Part shown: positions 10,700-20,167 of the stretch, one piece after another | How positions within the stretch are numbered: the first letter of the stretch is position 1 | Layout of the letters: the number at the start of each line of letters is the position of its first letter | NCBI RefSeq assembly: GCF_003144035.1 | Contig: NZ_QFWT01000002.1 | Location: 372,001-436,000 of the forward strand | Direction: 5' to 3' | DNA from: Vibrio albus | Lineage (GTDB): Bacteria; Pseudomonadota; Gammaproteobacteria; Enterobacterales; Vibrionaceae | Length of the DNA: 64,000 bases | Notes under the pieces: generated by a model | Databases searched by the model: none | Seen by the model: the letters and a program-made list of their open reading frames with translations, nothing else | Told to the model about the DNA's origin: nothing | Position numbers and translations under genes: made by a program

Positions 10700-11866
10700 A
10701 TGAAAATTGCAATTGCCGGAACCGGCTATGTTGGCCTGTCCAACGCTGTTCTGCTGGCACAGCACCATGAAGTGTTTGCGGTAGATATTATCGAAGAAAA
10801 AGTAAACCTGATTAATAACAAGCAGTCACCGATTGTCGATACTGAGATTGAAGATTTTCTGGCTAATAAAGAGCTGAATCTGACTGCAACTTTAGATAAG
10901 CAGCAGGCGTATCAGGATGCAGAATTCGTGGTGATTGCCACTCCAACTGATTACGATGTTGAAACCAACTACTTTAATACCAACTCAGTAGAGGCGGTAA
11001 TTAAGGATGTGATGGCAATTAACCCGGATGCGGTAATGGTGATTAAATCTACCATTCCTGTGGGCTACACCAAGAGCGTTAAAGAGAAGTTTAACAGCGA
11101 TAATATTATCTTTTCGCCAGAATTTCTGCGTGAAGGTAAGGCGTTGTATGACAACCTGTACCCTTCCCGCATTATCGTGGGCGAAACCAGCGACAGAGCG
11201 AAGAGATTCGCTGACCTGCTGGTTGAAGGCGCACAAAAAGAAAATATTGACGTACTGTTTACCAACTCTACCGAAGCGGAAGCAGTTAAGCTGTTCTCCA
11301 ATACCTATCTTGCTCTGCGTGTGGCCTACTTTAACGAGCTGGACTCCTACGCAGAAACCCACGGTCTGAATGCCCGCCAGATTATTGAAGGTGTCGGCCT
11401 GGATCCGCGCATCGGCTCTCACTATAACAACCCGTCCTTCGGTTACGGCGGTTACTGTCTGCCAAAAGATACCAAGCAGCTGCGTGCCAACTATGAAAAT
11501 GTGCCGAACAACATTATCGGAGCCATTGTGGATGCCAACACCACCCGTAAAGACTTTGTTGCCGATTCTATTCTCAGCCGTCAGCCTAAGCGCGTCGGTA
11601 TCTACCGCCTGATCATGAAATCCGGTTCAGATAACTTCCGCGCCTCTTCGATTCAGGGCATTATGAAACGCATCAAAGCGAAAGGTGTCGAAGTGGTGGT
11701 ATACGAACCAGTACTGAAAGAAGACGACTTCTTTAACTCAAAAGTCTACCGTGACCTGGAAGAGTTCAAAGCGTCCTGTGATGTGATTGTCTCCAACCGT
11801 ATGGCGGAAGAGCTGAAAGACGTTGCGGATAAGGTGTATACCCGCGATCTGTTTGGCAGTGATTAA
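10700..11866 (+). CDS. ugd: UDP-glucose 6-dehydrogenase
   Basis: Oxidises UDP-glucose to UDP-glucuronate with two NAD+, providing an acidic sugar donor. 388 aa. N-terminal Rossmann motif GTGYVG at residues 7-12, middle-domain SPEFLREG, and catalytic Cys253 in [11 protein letters not shown]. It is followed by the epimerase acting on its product; 175 bp holding an R4 hairpin separates the two. It runs opposite to the main polysaccharide operon but belongs to the same pathway. Confidence 0.97.
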   Translation: MKIAIAGTGYVGLSNAVLLAQHHEVFAVDIIEEKVNLINNKQSPIVDTEIEDFLANKELNLTATLDKQQAYQDAEFVVIATPTDYDVETNYFNTNSVEAVIKDVMAINPDAVMVIKSTIPVGYTKSVKEKFNSDNIIFSPEFLREGKALYDNLYPSRIIVGETSDRAKRFADLLVEGAQKENIDVLFTNSTEAEAVKLFSNTYLALRVAYFNELDSYAETHGLNARQIIEGVGLDPRIGSHYNNPSFGYGGYCLPKDTKQLRANYENVPNNIIGAIVDANTTRKDFVADSILSRQPKRVGIYRLIMKSGSDNFRASSIQGIMKRIKAKGVEVVVYEPVLKEDDFFNSKVYRDLEEFKASCDVIVSNRMAEELKDVADKVYTRDLFGSD

Positions 11867-11875
11867 TTGCTAAAA

Positions 11876-11985
11876 CAGGATAAAGGGCGCTTCGCTTTAA
11901 GGGATGAGGGGTTAAACGGTTTAGGCTTTTATTTGCATCCCACTCCCCCCTCGTTCCCATGCTCCTGCGTGGGAATGCGTACCTT
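11876..11985. repeat. Intergenic repeat with R4 hairpin between ugd and the epimerase gene
   Basis: Contains GGGCGCTTCGCTTTAAGGG, related to the AGCGCTTCGCTTTGA core of other repeats here, and an R4 hairpin at about 11953-11981 (GTTCCCATGCTCCTGCGTGG). The insertion lengthens the gap inside a likely ugd-epimerase unit. Confidence 0.7.
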
Positions 11986-12041
11986 GTTTAAGACTGCTAT
12001 GCATAAGAACGAAAAAACAAGATTAAACTGTGAGAGATAAC

Positions 12042-13046
12042 ATGAAATACCTGGTGACCGGTGCGGCCGGATTTATTGGCAGTGCTGTCGTAGAAAAGCT
12101 GACAGCGAAAGGCGATACCGTTGTGGGTATCGACAATATGAACGACTACTATGATGTTGCTCTGAAAGAAGCGCGCCTGAAGCGCATCGAGCATCCGGAT
12201 TTCCGTTTTATCAGACTGGATATCGCTGACCGCGCTTCGGTTGCAGAACTGTTTGCCACCGAGCAGTTTGATAGGGTTATTCACCTGGCCGCTCAGGCTG
12301 GCGTTCGTTACTCTCTGGAAAATCCACACGCCTATGCCGATTCCAATCTGGTGGGTCACCTTAATATTCTGGAAGGCTGCCGACAGGAAAAGGTCAAACA
12401 CCTAGTCTACGCCTCTTCCAGTTCTGTGTATGGCCTGAATGCCAAAGTCCCGTTCTCCACGGCCGACTCGGTCGATCACCCTGTTTCTCTTTACGCAGCA
12501 ACGAAAAAATCCAACGAGCTGATGGCTCACAGCTATTCACACCTGTACAACATTCCTACCAGCGGCCTGCGTTTCTTTACGGTATACGGCTCATGGGGAC
12601 GCCCGGATATGGCTCCGTTTATCTTCACTAAGAAGATCCTGGACGGTGACACCATTGACATCAACAACAACGGCGATATGTGGCGCGATTTCACCCACGT
12701 AGATGATATTGTCGAAGGTGTGGTCCGTGTGGCGGATGTGATTCCTGAGCGTGACAATACCTGGACGGTCGAAGACGGCACCCCTGCCGGAAGCTCCGCT
12801 CCTTACGCTGTATATAATATCGGCCACGGCTCGCCAATCAACCTGATGGATTTTGTTAAAGCCATCGAAGATGAACTGGGCATCGAAGCGAAGAAAAACT
12901 TCCGTGAAATGCAGCCGGGTGATGTGTACCAGACCTATGCCGATACTGAAGACCTGTTTAAAGCGACAGGCTATCAGCCGAAGGTGAGCGTGAAAGAAGG
13001 GGTAGCGGAGTTTGTAAGCTGGTACAGGGAATTTTATTCGAAGTAA
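12042..13046 (+). CDS. UDP-glucuronate 4-epimerase (NAD-dependent epimerase/dehydratase family)
   Basis: Short-chain dehydrogenase-type sugar-nucleotide epimerase, 334 aa, predicted to interconvert UDP-glucuronate and UDP-galacturonate. N-terminal TGAAGFIG at residues 6-13. The catalytic Tyr151/Lys155 are in YAATKK, with the upstream SSSSVYG loop. The start is placed at the ATG at 12042, after GAGAG, rather than at a GTG 12 nt earlier. Context behind ugd favours the UDP-GlcA substrate. The gene ends 2 bp before a heptamer array. Confidence 0.9.
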   Translation: MKYLVTGAAGFIGSAVVEKLTAKGDTVVGIDNMNDYYDVALKEARLKRIEHPDFRFIRLDIADRASVAELFATEQFDRVIHLAAQAGVRYSLENPHAYADSNLVGHLNILEGCRQEKVKHLVYASSSSVYGLNAKVPFSTADSVDHPVSLYAATKKSNELMAHSYSHLYNIPTSGLRFFTVYGSWGRPDMAPFIFTKKILDGDTIDINNNGDMWRDFTHVDDIVEGVVRVADVIPERDNTWTVEDGTPAGSSAPYAVYNIGHGSPINLMDFVKAIEDELGIEAKKNFREMQPGDVYQTYADTEDLFKATGYQPKVSVKEGVAEFVSWYREFYSK

Positions 13047-13048
13047 CT

Positions 13049-13083
13049 GAGACTAGAGACTAGAGACTAGAGACTAGAGACTA
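13049..13083 (+). repeat. Heptamer tandem array (GAGACTA)x5
   Basis: Five perfect copies starting 2 bp after the epimerase stop codon. One of four heptamer arrays in the window (others at 53704, 54333 and 56764). Each junction creates CTAG, hence a TAG codon on both strands. Confidence 0.95.
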
Positions 13084-13394
13084 GAATTTTTCTATTTAGT
13101 TAACAAATTCCGTCAAGAGCTCTCTTTTATAGCGTCTAGAAGCGAAGCGGTCTAGTCTCTAGTTTTACTTCGTTGTTAAAACCGGAATTCATTCCCGCAG
13201 GGAGCAAACATTATTCTCGTCATCCCTGCGAAGGCAGGGACCTACCAAACCATTACTGACATATTTGCCCGATTTTGGCTTACTCAGGAATAACAATGGT
13301 TAAATGTGACTTTATAGTTTCTAGAAGCGCAGCGATCTAGCTTCTAGTCTCTCTTCTGTAGTCTCAAGGACGCTTGCGTCCGCTCTGTAATCTA
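13084..13394. repeat. Mosaic repeat region downstream of the epimerase gene
   Basis: No gene. In order it holds: a CTAG-rich module (R2) at about 13124-13168 with TCTAGAAGCGAAGCGGTCTA; a separate hairpin TCCCTGC-GAAG-GCAGGGA at 13223-13240 preceded by a related TTCCCGCAGGGA; a second R2 copy at about 13312-13350; and an inverted R3-type module with the GGACGCTTGCGTCC hairpin at about 13355-13394. The R2 end TCTAGTCTCTAG is complementary to the heptamers to its left, so the region can fold back on itself. Confidence 0.8.
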
Positions 13395-13415
13395 AAATCG
13401 ATAAAACCTCTCCAG

Positions 13416-13443
13416 TTGACACTTATTTTGGTTGGTTTATAGT
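13416..13443 (+). promoter_or_regulatory. Strong sigma70-like promoter of the ATPase gene
   Basis: TTGACA at 13416-13421, 16-bp spacer, TATAGT at 13438-13443. A perfect 12-bp palindrome ATTATCGATAAT (13463-13474) lies just after the expected transcription start and could be an operator. The gene starts at 13499. Confidence 0.65.
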
Positions 13444-13498
13444 TAAGTTATCAAAATTATTTATTATCGATAATTTAACTAATTCCGGTATAACTCTG

Positions 13499-14677
13499 AT
13501 GGACCCTATTTTAAACCCATACGCACCAGGAGCAGGTACTCCACCACCTGAACTTTCAGGCCGTAATGAATTACGGGATAAGCTAAAGATCACTATTGCC
13601 CGTATTCTTAAAGACCGCCCGGCAAAAAGCATGTTATTGGTTGGCCTGCGTGGTGTAGGGAAAACGGTATTATTAGAGCAAATGCTACGCGATACAGAAG
13701 AGCAACGTATCCATACGATTTTTATTGAGGCTCCGGAAAACCGATCTCTCCCAGCGATTATTTGCCCTCAGTTAAGACTAGCAATGTTAAAACTCAGCCG
13801 AATAGAAAAATCGAAAGAAGCTGCTATTCGCTCATTACGGGCATTAGCCGGTTTTGTAAAAGGCCTGAAAGTCACTTACGGAGATATTGAAGTTGGGCTT
13901 GATTATGAGGAAGAACTGGGACTGGCTGATAACGGTGATCTTGAAGCTGATTTAACCACTCTGTTTGTTGAGGTTGGAAAAACAGCAAAAGCCGGACAAA
14001 CCGCAATCGCACTTTTTATTGATGAGCTTCAATATATAAAATCGGAGCAATTTGCAGCATTAATCACAGCACTTCATCGCTGTGCTCAACTGAAATTACC
14101 CGTCGTGCTCGTAGGTGCAGGGTTGCCTCAGCTGCGAGGCAAGGCTGGCAATGCCAAATCTTACGCTGAACGGCTATTTGACTACCCTGAAGTAGGGGCA
14201 TTGGATAAACAAGCGGCTACAGATGCACTGGTCAAACCGGCTTTGGATGAAGATGTTGAGTTTGACGCAGATGCTATCAATATCATCTATGAAAAAACCC
14301 GCGGATACCCTTACTTTCTTCAGGAATGGGGGAAACATTCATGGGATGTGGCACAACAGAGCCCTATCACCAGTAAAGATGTTCTGGAGGCATCTGAACT
14401 CGCCATTGCCGCTATGGATGAAAGTTTTTTCAGAGTCCGCTTTGACCGGCTGACACCAAAAGAAAAAAATTACCTGTATGCCATGGCCACTCTGGGCGAA
14501 GGTCCACACCGCTCTGGAGACATTGCAGCGGTACTGAATAAAAAAGTATCCGATGTTGCTCCGGTACGAAACAACCTGATTAACAAAGGTATGCTCTGGA
14601 TGCCAAACCATGGAGATACAAGCTTTACAGTTCCGCTATTTGATCAGTTTATGCTTAGGATAATGCCGGGTCTATAA
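13499..14677 (+). CDS. Stand-alone AAA/STAND-like (Orc1-type) ATP-binding protein, function unknown
   Basis: 392-aa ATPase. Walker A GLRGVGKT at residues 49-56, Walker B LFIDELQ with D175/E176, and a sensor-like GAGLPQLRG segment. The C-terminal part (TPKEKNYLYAMATLG onward) looks like a winged-helix domain. This layout resembles Orc1/Cdc6-like and STAND ATPases found alone in bacterial genomes. No nuclease, protease or other effector partner is adjacent. The gene has its own promoter and lies between a repeat block and the remnant 3' end of cysN, at the edge of the polysaccharide locus. There is no clear signal peptide or membrane segment, and only a weak ribosome site. I infer no function. 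Confidence 0.75.
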   Translation: MDPILNPYAPGAGTPPPELSGRNELRDKLKITIARILKDRPAKSMLLVGLRGVGKTVLLEQMLRDTEEQRIHTIFIEAPENRSLPAIICPQLRLAMLKLSRIEKSKEAAIRSLRALAGFVKGLKVTYGDIEVGLDYEEELGLADNGDLEADLTTLFVEVGKTAKAGQTAIALFIDELQYIKSEQFAALITALHRCAQLKLPVVLVGAGLPQLRGKAGNAKSYAERLFDYPEVGALDKQAATDALVKPALDEDVEFDADAINIIYEKTRGYPYFLQEWGKHSWDVAQQSPITSKDVLEASELAIAAMDESFFRVRFDRLTPKEKNYLYAMATLGEGPHRSGDIAAVLNKKVSDVAPVRNNLINKGMLWMPNHGDTSFTVPLFDQFMLRIMPGL

Positions 14678-14756
14678 AAAGTGAGGCTTTTAGATGCTTG
14701 TCCTTTTAATAACCTAAAACAGCCCCTTCCATAAAAGGTAGGGTTCGTCAGCAATC

Positions 14757-14786
14757 TGAGAGCTGCCACTAGGACAGCTCTCTTCT
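14757..14786. terminator. Possible terminator hairpin between the ATPase gene and cysN
   Basis: GAGAGCTG ... CAGCTCTC with a 9-nt loop (14758-14782), followed by TTCTTCTC. It lies between the ATPase stop and the original cysN stop (14813), which face each other. The U-tract is weak. Confidence 0.45.
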
Positions 14787-14812
14787 CAATATATCGTGAT
14801 CTAAGTAAAGAA

Positions 14813-14863
14813 CTACACTTCTAAACACCCCCACTCTGGGAAATGTTTTCTCACATAGGCATT
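14813..14863 (-). pseudogene. cysN: Displaced 3' end of cysN
   Basis: On the minus strand this 51-bp piece reads Asn-Ala-Tyr-Val-Arg-Lys-His-Phe-Pro-Glu-Trp-Gly-Cys-Leu-Glu-Val-stop, the normal CysN C-terminus (compare the HFPxWG end of E. coli CysN). It is cut from the rest of cysN by the insertion sequence at 14864-16171. Its last 10 bp are the target duplication cataggcatt. Removing the element and one copy of the duplication restores a continuous 470-codon frame (1369 + 41 bp). Confidence 0.88.
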
Positions 14864-16171
14864 CAGGGCAAGATTACGAAGCCCCTTGCCCTGCAAGGAC
14901 TTGAGAAAGATAGGCGTTACTTCTGTTCGCCTTCTTCTGCTTCCGCTTTATCCCCGCTTTAAATGTTTTTTCTTCTGTAAGCAAGTTTAAAGCAATATGC
15001 CGGAATACCGCCAGATTTTCACCCGCTTGTTCTCGCTGGATCCGACAGCTATCTTCGTTCATACCTACATCAAGTCGCCAGTGCATTTGAACCTCTATGC
15101 TCCAGTGCGCTCTGGACTTCTCTAGTAGTTCCTGAGCACTTAACTCCGCAGAACTGATGTAATGTCTGATTGTCATCGTTTCTGCTGGCTTATTACCTTC
15201 TTGTCTCACTGAAACAACGACACCCAGTGTTTTTAATTCCGGCCAGTCAAACTCAATATCACCCAATTCAGAAGGGTTATGACTGACTAAAGCAAGTCGA
15301 GTCTCTGTTCGACCATGACCTTTTTCCTGAATACTGTATTTATCACCCTCATAGCTATTCAGCATACTTGAGTTAAATACCTTTCCCATCGCCTCTTCGA
15401 GCTTTTTCTGATTACCTTTTACCGCTAAAAGATAGTCCGCGCTTTTATCGACGATTTGCTGAGCAATATCCTTCTGACAGCCCATCGCATCAATGCTGAC
15501 AAGGCATCCACGCAGCTCTAATAATTTCAAAAGCTCTGGTATCGCGGTGATCTCATTCGACTTTTCTGCTGTTTTGACCTGTCCAAGAACCACCTGATTT
15601 TCAGCACTAAAAGCGCTGACCATATGGATAGCACCGCTACGTTTGTTCTTGTCGTAAGTCCCTCGAATCGTCTTTCCGTCAATGGCAACGACGTCGCCAC
15701 CTGTCGCCTCATGACAATCTTTCATCCAAGCTGCAAAACTCTTTTGAAGCTGTTTTGCTGAAATCAGATTCATCACCCTGGCAATGGTGTCATGAACCGG
15801 AACACCATTGTCAAAATCACCATACTTCTGAAGCCACTCAAGGTTATCTTCACCAAAATCCTGAATATCTTCCCAGCCTTCGGCACCAGCAATAACGGCC
15901 GCAATCGTCAGGAAAATTATGTCCGACAAGGTATGCTCGACTTTCCAGGCTTGTCGTGGATCTTGAATAACTGAAATATGGTCCAAAAGGCTTAATCCGT
16001 TCATGGTTGCTGGTTCATTACTGCAAAAATCAGCATATGATCACAGCCGGTTTAGATCGTCAAATCGATCCTTGTTTGATTTGCATTTTTGAGTGATTGA
16101 CGGTACTTTTTATCAAAATCTCATTAAGCCTGAGCCCTTATTCGATAAGGGGTTTTCATAATCTTGCCCTG
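14864..16171 (-). mobile_element. ISAs1-family insertion sequence, copy 1 (1308 bp)
   Basis: Terminal inverted repeats begin CAGGGCAAGATTA at 14864 and end with its complement at 16171; the match continues imperfectly inward. It is flanked by a perfect 10-bp target duplication, cataggcatt (14854-14863 and 16172-16181). It encodes one DDE transposase and is inserted in the 3' end of cysN. It appears identical to copy 2 at 36854-38161. ISAs1-group elements (H-repeats, IS1358) are known residents of O-antigen and capsule loci. Confidence 0.95.
14874..16004 (-). CDS. ISAs1-family transposase
   Basis: 376-aa DDE transposase of the ISAs1/H-repeat group. Family blocks visible are the N-terminal DPRQAWKVEHTLSDIIFLT, the first acidic motif VAIDGKTIRG, the second SIDAMGCQKDIA, and the YLLAVKGNQK block. 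The C-terminal HWSIEVQMHWRLDVGMNED carries the final acidic residue. The gene fills nearly the whole element and appears intact, so this copy may be active. Its protein is identical to that of copy 2. Confidence 0.95.
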   Translation of the reverse strand: MNGLSLLDHISVIQDPRQAWKVEHTLSDIIFLTIAAVIAGAEGWEDIQDFGEDNLEWLQKYGDFDNGVPVHDTIARVMNLISAKQLQKSFAAWMKDCHEATGGDVVAIDGKTIRGTYDKNKRSGAIHMVSAFSAENQVVLGQVKTAEKSNEITAIPELLKLLELRGCLVSIDAMGCQKDIAQQIVDKSADYLLAVKGNQKKLEEAMGKVFNSSMLNSYEGDKYSIQEKGHGRTETRLALVSHNPSELGDIEFDWPELKTLGVVVSVRQEGNKPAETMTIRHYISSAELSAQELLEKSRAHWSIEVQMHWRLDVGMNEDSCRIQREQAGENLAVFRHIALNLLTEEKTFKAGIKRKQKKANRSNAYLSQVLAGQGAS

Positions 16172-17489
16172 CATAGGCATTCAGTTCTTTTTCTGCCGGC
16201 GAGTAAGTGCGTTCTTCCAATTGGCTTTCACCGTTAATCAGTTCCACCATACCAGCTCCAACGGTCACATTTGAATGGCGATCGATAATGATAAAAGAGC
16301 CGGTCTTAGGCAATTGCTGATATTTATCGACAGCCACCTTATCGGTCAGCGTCACTGATGCTGAAGCAATCTCATTCAGTTCCAACGTCTCTGCATTCTG
16401 AGCGTGCTTCTCAAGCGTGTTAACATCCACTTTATAATCAATGTTAGCAATCTTACCAAAGCAGGATTTCGTCGCGAACTTAAAGATATACTCTTTATGC
16501 GAACGCATCGGATCTTCACCCATCCAAACCACATTAGCCGCTACCTTATTGGTGACTTGAGGCTCAAATCCGGTATGCACCAGCATATCCCCCCGGGAGA
16601 GATCAATCTCATCATCAAGAGTAATGGTGATGGCCTGTCCCGGCTGTGCAGTGCTGAGTTCAGCGTCGTAGGTGTAAATAGATTTAATCCGGGATACTTT
16701 TCCTGAAGGCAGGGCTGTCACTTCATCTCCCACCTGAACAACCCCGGAAGCTAACGTACCACAGAAGCCACGGAAGTCCAGGTTAGGACGGTTCACATAC
16801 TGCACAGGGAAGCGCATATGCTCCAGATCTTTATCCTGATTTACTTTCACCGTTTCCAGCAGTTTCATCAGTGTCGCGCCGGGGTACCAGTCCATATTCT
16901 CACTTGGCTGAACCACATTATCGCCTTTCAATGCTGAAATCGGCACAAAACGCAGATCTTTGAAGTTAAAGTGCTCAGCCATCTTGCGGTAATCCGCTTT
17001 GATCTGCTGATACACTTCCTGACTGTAACCCATCAGATCCATTTTGTTGATAGCGACAATAATGTGCTTAATACCTAATAGGCTACAAATATAGCTGTGA
17101 CGACGGGTCTGGGTCTGAATACCGTGACGGGCATCCACCATAACAATAGCCAGTTCACAGGTAGAAGCACCGGTAACCATATTACGGGTATACTGCTCGT
17201 GCCCCGGAGTGTCGGCGATAATAAACTTACGCTTATCCGTAGAGAAATAACGGTAAGCCACATCAATGGTAATGCCTTGTTCACGCTCAGACTGCAGGCC
17301 GTCCACCAGCAGCGCCAAATCAAACGCTTCATCCGTAGTATTAAACTTCTGGGAATCACGTTCAATCGCAGCCATCTGATCTTCATAAATCAGCTTACTA
17401 TCGTACAGAAGACGACCAATCAGGGTCGATTTACCATCATCCACGTTACCACAGGTAAGAAAGCGTAATAGGTCTTTGTTTTCATGCAC
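16113..17489 (-). CDS. cysN: Sulfate adenylyltransferase subunit 1 (CysN), damaged at both ends
   Basis: GTPase subunit of ATP sulfurylase, which works with CysD to make APS. P-loop [20 protein letters not shown] (G3) and NKMD (G4) are present, then the beta-barrel domains. Two lesions are visible. At the 5' end the expected ATG (17540) is followed at once by TAA, so the normal reading M-x-H-S-S-E-L-I... stops at codon 2; the remaining start is a GTG at codon 18 (17489) without a clear ribosome site. At the 3' end the insertion sequence replaces the last 13 residues (VRKHFPEWG...) with an 18-residue tail encoded by the element. The G-domain is intact, so some activity cannot be excluded. Last gene of the operon. 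Confidence 0.85.
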   Translation of the reverse strand: MHENKDLLRFLTCGNVDDGKSTLIGRLLYDSKLIYEDQMAAIERDSQKFNTTDEAFDLALLVDGLQSEREQGITIDVAYRYFSTDKRKFIIADTPGHEQYTRNMVTGASTCELAIVMVDARHGIQTQTRRHSYICSLLGIKHIIVAINKMDLMGYSQEVYQQIKADYRKMAEHFNFKDLRFVPISALKGDNVVQPSENMDWYPGATLMKLLETVKVNQDKDLEHMRFPVQYVNRPNLDFRGFCGTLASGVVQVGDEVTALPSGKVSRIKSIYTYDAELSTAQPGQAITITLDDEIDLSRGDMLVHTGFEPQVTNKVAANVVWMGEDPMRSHKEYIFKFATKSCFGKIANIDYKVDVNTLEKHAQNAETLELNEIASASVTLTDKVAVDKYQQLPKTGSFIIIDRHSNVTVGAGMVELINGESQLEERTYSPAEKELNAYAGQDYENPLSNKGSGLMRF

Positions 17490-17540
17490 TTTCAGATACG
17501 CTTCGATATCCTGTGCAATAAGTTCTGACGAATGTTACAT
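17490..17540 (-). pseudogene. cysN: Stop-interrupted 5' end of cysN (ATG TAA)
   Basis: Minus-strand ATG at 17540 is followed directly by TAA at 17537-17535, then 15 open codons ([15 protein letters not shown]) running in frame into the conserved protein. CysN proteins of this type often begin MSHQSELI or similar, so TAA probably replaces a Ser codon TCA by one base change. A purine-rich stretch, ACAGGA, about 10 nt before the ATG could be the ribosome site. Confidence 0.75.
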
Positions 17541-17595
17541 AGTCTATATATCCTGTCCAAAGAGAGGCTTTGTCTTATCACCTCTCCTTTTCTAA

Positions 17596-18558
17596 TTAGT
17601 TATAAAATCGATCCAAGGTATCAGTAAACGACTGCTTATCATCGACGGGCAGAGCATTAATGCCTGCCGCAGCTTTTCGGCCACCGCCGGTCGGAAACTG
17701 AGAACATACCTCATCAGCTCCGGTGCGGTTTTCCAGAGGCGCACGAACACTGACCGTATAATCGTCGCCGCTCTGATTCAGAGTCAGCACGGCGTGTGCC
17801 TTGGCTGGTGCATCGTTTGCCAGTTGATTACCAAACACCCCGCTAATCCGGCGAGCCCACGCTTCACAAGGCAACTCAAATACCTGGCTGCTGTCGGTAT
17901 CGGCAACAGGCTTCAAAGCAGCAATATGAGCCGAATCGGCTTCATAGCCTTTTTTCAGCAGAAAGTAAGGTGAGTCCGGATTATCACGCAGCATAAACGG
18001 GTCAGGGTAAGCTAGCAGCTGTTCATACAAATCCTGAGGCGCAATATGCAGATCCTCAATGGTTGCACCATAACCGTTATAGTTAATCAGCGTTCCCAGC
18101 TCTTTTAGGTACTCAATATCCGCGTCGGCAACCCCCTGTTCATGAGCCAGCTTGGTTGCCGTGGCAATCAGGTTATCACCGAACGCCGCCGCTATCGCCC
18201 AGTTCACATATTGACCTTTCAGGTGCTGATTAATAAGCAGGCTGGTACAGGCCTCAGCATCCAAATCAATCAAAGCGGTCAGATGTTCGGATTCAGGAAT
18301 ATCTCCAGCCCGGTGGTGGTCGCAGTAGAACACCTCAACACCGGACGCCAGTAATGATTGCAGGGCCGCACTGTTTTTTTCCATGGAGATATCCAGCACG
18401 GTCGCTGTAGTCGCATCACCAGCCACCACCACTTTATCAACCAGCTTTATATCGCGCTTAACACCAGTGACTAAGGTTGCCGGCTTCGGCTCAGCCAGGC
18501 GCAATTGCAGCAAGGCAATAATGCCATCGGCATCGCCGTTAAAGACATCATAATGCAT
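17596..18558 (-). CDS. DHH/DHHA1-family phosphoesterase, possible pAp phosphatase
   Basis: 320-aa protein. DHH-domain motifs are FNGDADGI at residues 6-13 and CDHHRAG with D80-H81-H82; the DHHA1 C-terminal motif GGGRKAAAG begins at residue 291. The family includes NrnA-type enzymes that remove phosphate from 3'-phosphoadenosine-5'-phosphate (pAp) and/or degrade nanoRNA. Its ATG overlaps the end of cysC by 11 bp and it precedes cysN, so it is translationally coupled to PAPS synthesis. pAp is the by-product of PAPS use and is normally removed by CysQ, so a pAp phosphatase role is a reasonable inference. No CysQ-like gene is present here. Alternative: a general oligoribonuclease unrelated to sulfur. 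Confidence 0.8.
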   Translation of the reverse strand: MHYDVFNGDADGIIALLQLRLAEPKPATLVTGVKRDIKLVDKVVVAGDATTATVLDISMEKNSAALQSLLASGVEVFYCDHHRAGDIPESEHLTALIDLDAEACTSLLINQHLKGQYVNWAIAAAFGDNLIATATKLAHEQGVADADIEYLKELGTLINYNGYGATIEDLHIAPQDLYEQLLAYPDPFMLRDNPDSPYFLLKKGYEADSAHIAALKPVADTDSSQVFELPCEAWARRISGVFGNQLANDAPAKAHAVLTLNQSGDDYTVSVRAPLENRTGADEVCSQFPTGGGRKAAAGINALPVDDKQSFTDTLDRFYN

Positions 18559-19219
18559 GACTGTTGTCCTCCTGAAACTTTCGCTCCTCCGCAGTCAGGT
18601 AGCCCATGGCTTCAAGTCTGGCTACCACAAATTCCGCACACTCATCAACTGACAGGTTGTCAGTATGCACATGAATTTCAGGTTGTTCCGGTGCCTCATA
18701 GGCAGAATCAATCCCCGTAAAGTGTTTAATTTCACCGGCACGAGCTTTTTTATACAGCCCTTTCGGATCCCGCTGCTCACAGATAGCTAATGGCGTGTCG
18801 ATAAACACTTCCAGAAATTCGCCTTTTTCCACCAGAGCCCGGGCTTGTTGCCGATCAGAAATAAACGGAGAGATAAATGCCGTCAGCACAATAGCACCAG
18901 AATCGACAAACAGTTTCGCGACTTCACCAATGCGCCGGATATTTTCCACCCGATCTTCATCGCTGAAACCAAGATCTTTATTCAGACCATGACGAACATT
19001 GTCACCATCTAGCAGATAACTGTGTTTGCCAAGGCTCAGCAGTTTGCTTTCTACCGCATTGGCAATAGTCGATTTACCTGAGCCACTCAGACCGGTAAAC
19101 CAGAGCACAACCGGTTTTTGCTGTTTAAGCTGAACCCGATCGGCGTGCGTCACCGTACTGTGGTGCCAGACCACATCATCACTGACCGATTCGTTGTGTT
19201 TCTTCTCGTAAGGGCTCAT
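18548..19219 (-). CDS. cysC: Adenylyl-sulfate (APS) kinase
   Basis: Phosphorylates APS to PAPS, 223 aa from the ATG at 19219. P-loop GLSGSGKST at residues 43-51, then [18 protein letters not shown] and the [26 protein letters not shown] region, all typical of CysC. A longer upstream reading exists but would overlap cysD in another frame. The ATG lies 4 bp after the cysD stop (19224), and GAGGGA sits about 13 nt upstream inside cysD. The gene order cysD-cysC-DHH-cysN differs from the usual cysD-cysN-cysC. Confidence 0.95.
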   Translation of the reverse strand: MSPYEKKHNESVSDDVVWHHSTVTHADRVQLKQQKPVVLWFTGLSGSGKSTIANAVESKLLSLGKHSYLLDGDNVRHGLNKDLGFSDEDRVENIRRIGEVAKLFVDSGAIVLTAFISPFISDRQQARALVEKGEFLEVFIDTPLAICEQRDPKGLYKKARAGEIKHFTGIDSAYEAPEQPEIHVHTDNLSVDECAEFVVARLEAMGYLTAEERKFQEDNSHAL

Positions 19220-19223
19220 AGTA

Positions 19224-20138
19224 TTAGAAATATCCCTCACGTTTCTTCTTCTCCATCGAGCCGGAACTGTCGTGGTCAATGGCGCGCCCCTGACGCTCTG
19301 ATGTGGTGGTCAGCAGCATTTCCTGAATGATCTCAGGTAACGTCGTTGCTTCTGACTCTACCGCACCAGTCAGCGGGTAACAGCCAAGCGTACGGAAGCG
19401 AACCATCTTCTCTTCTACTACTTCACCTTCTTTGATATCCATACGATCGTCATCGACCATAATAAGAATACCGTCGCGCTCTACCACCGGGCGTTTCTTC
19501 GCCAGATACAGGCTCGGAATTTCAATGCTTTCCAGATAGATGTATTGCCAGATGTCCAGCTCAGTCCAGTTTGAAAGCGGGAACACCCGGATGCTTTCGC
19601 CCTTGTTTACCCGGCCGTTGTACACGTTCCACAGCTCCGGACGCTGGTTTTTCGGATCCCAGCGATGATGCTCATCACGGAAAGAATACACACGCTCTTT
19701 GGCCCGGGATTTTTCTTCATCCCGGCGTGCACCACCAAAGGCGGCATCAAAGCCGTATTTATCCAGAGCCTGCTTCAGGCCCTGAGTTTTCATAATATCA
19801 GTATGCTTGGAGCTACCATGTACGAACAGGTTAATGTTCATTGCCAGCCCTTCAGGATTCTGGTGAACAATCAGTTTCATGCCCAGTTTTTCAGCCATGT
19901 GGTCGCGAAATTCAATCATCTCTTTGAACTTCCATGTAGTATCCACATGCATCAGTGGGAAAGGAGGCACTCCCGGCGCAAAGGCTTTTTTCGCCAGATG
20001 CAGCATCACCGAGGAGTCTTTACCAACTGAGTACAGCATCACCGGGTTATCAAACTCGGCGGCGACTTCGCGCATAATATGGATAGACTCAGCTTCCAGC
20101 TGTTTAAGGTGAGTCATACGTTCAGGAGTAATCTTCAT
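19224..20138 (-). CDS. cysD: Sulfate adenylyltransferase subunit 2
   Basis: Catalytic ATP-pyrophosphatase subunit of ATP sulfurylase (ATP + sulfate to APS). 304 aa. PP-loop SVGKDSSVM begins at residue 37; [15 protein letters not shown] and [14 protein letters not shown] are conserved, and the C-terminus KKREGYF is the family's usual end. It starts 29 bp after the permease. Needs CysN for full activity; CysN here is damaged. Confidence 0.97.
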   Translation of the reverse strand: MKITPERMTHLKQLEAESIHIMREVAAEFDNPVMLYSVGKDSSVMLHLAKKAFAPGVPPFPLMHVDTTWKFKEMIEFRDHMAEKLGMKLIVHQNPEGLAMNINLFVHGSSKHTDIMKTQGLKQALDKYGFDAAFGGARRDEEKSRAKERVYSFRDEHHRWDPKNQRPELWNVYNGRVNKGESIRVFPLSNWTELDIWQYIYLESIEIPSLYLAKKRPVVERDGILIMVDDDRMDIKEGEVVEEKMVRFRTLGCYPLTGAVESEATTLPEIIQEMLLTTTSERQGRAIDHDSSGSMEKKKREGYF

Positions 20139-20167
20139 GTTATTTCCTAGTTTTTATATCTCCGATC

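Noticed and set aside
18548..19279. Longer CysC starting at 19279
   Set aside because: The extra 20 residues overlap the cysD end in another frame and are not CysC-like; the ATG at 19219 fits the family N-terminus.
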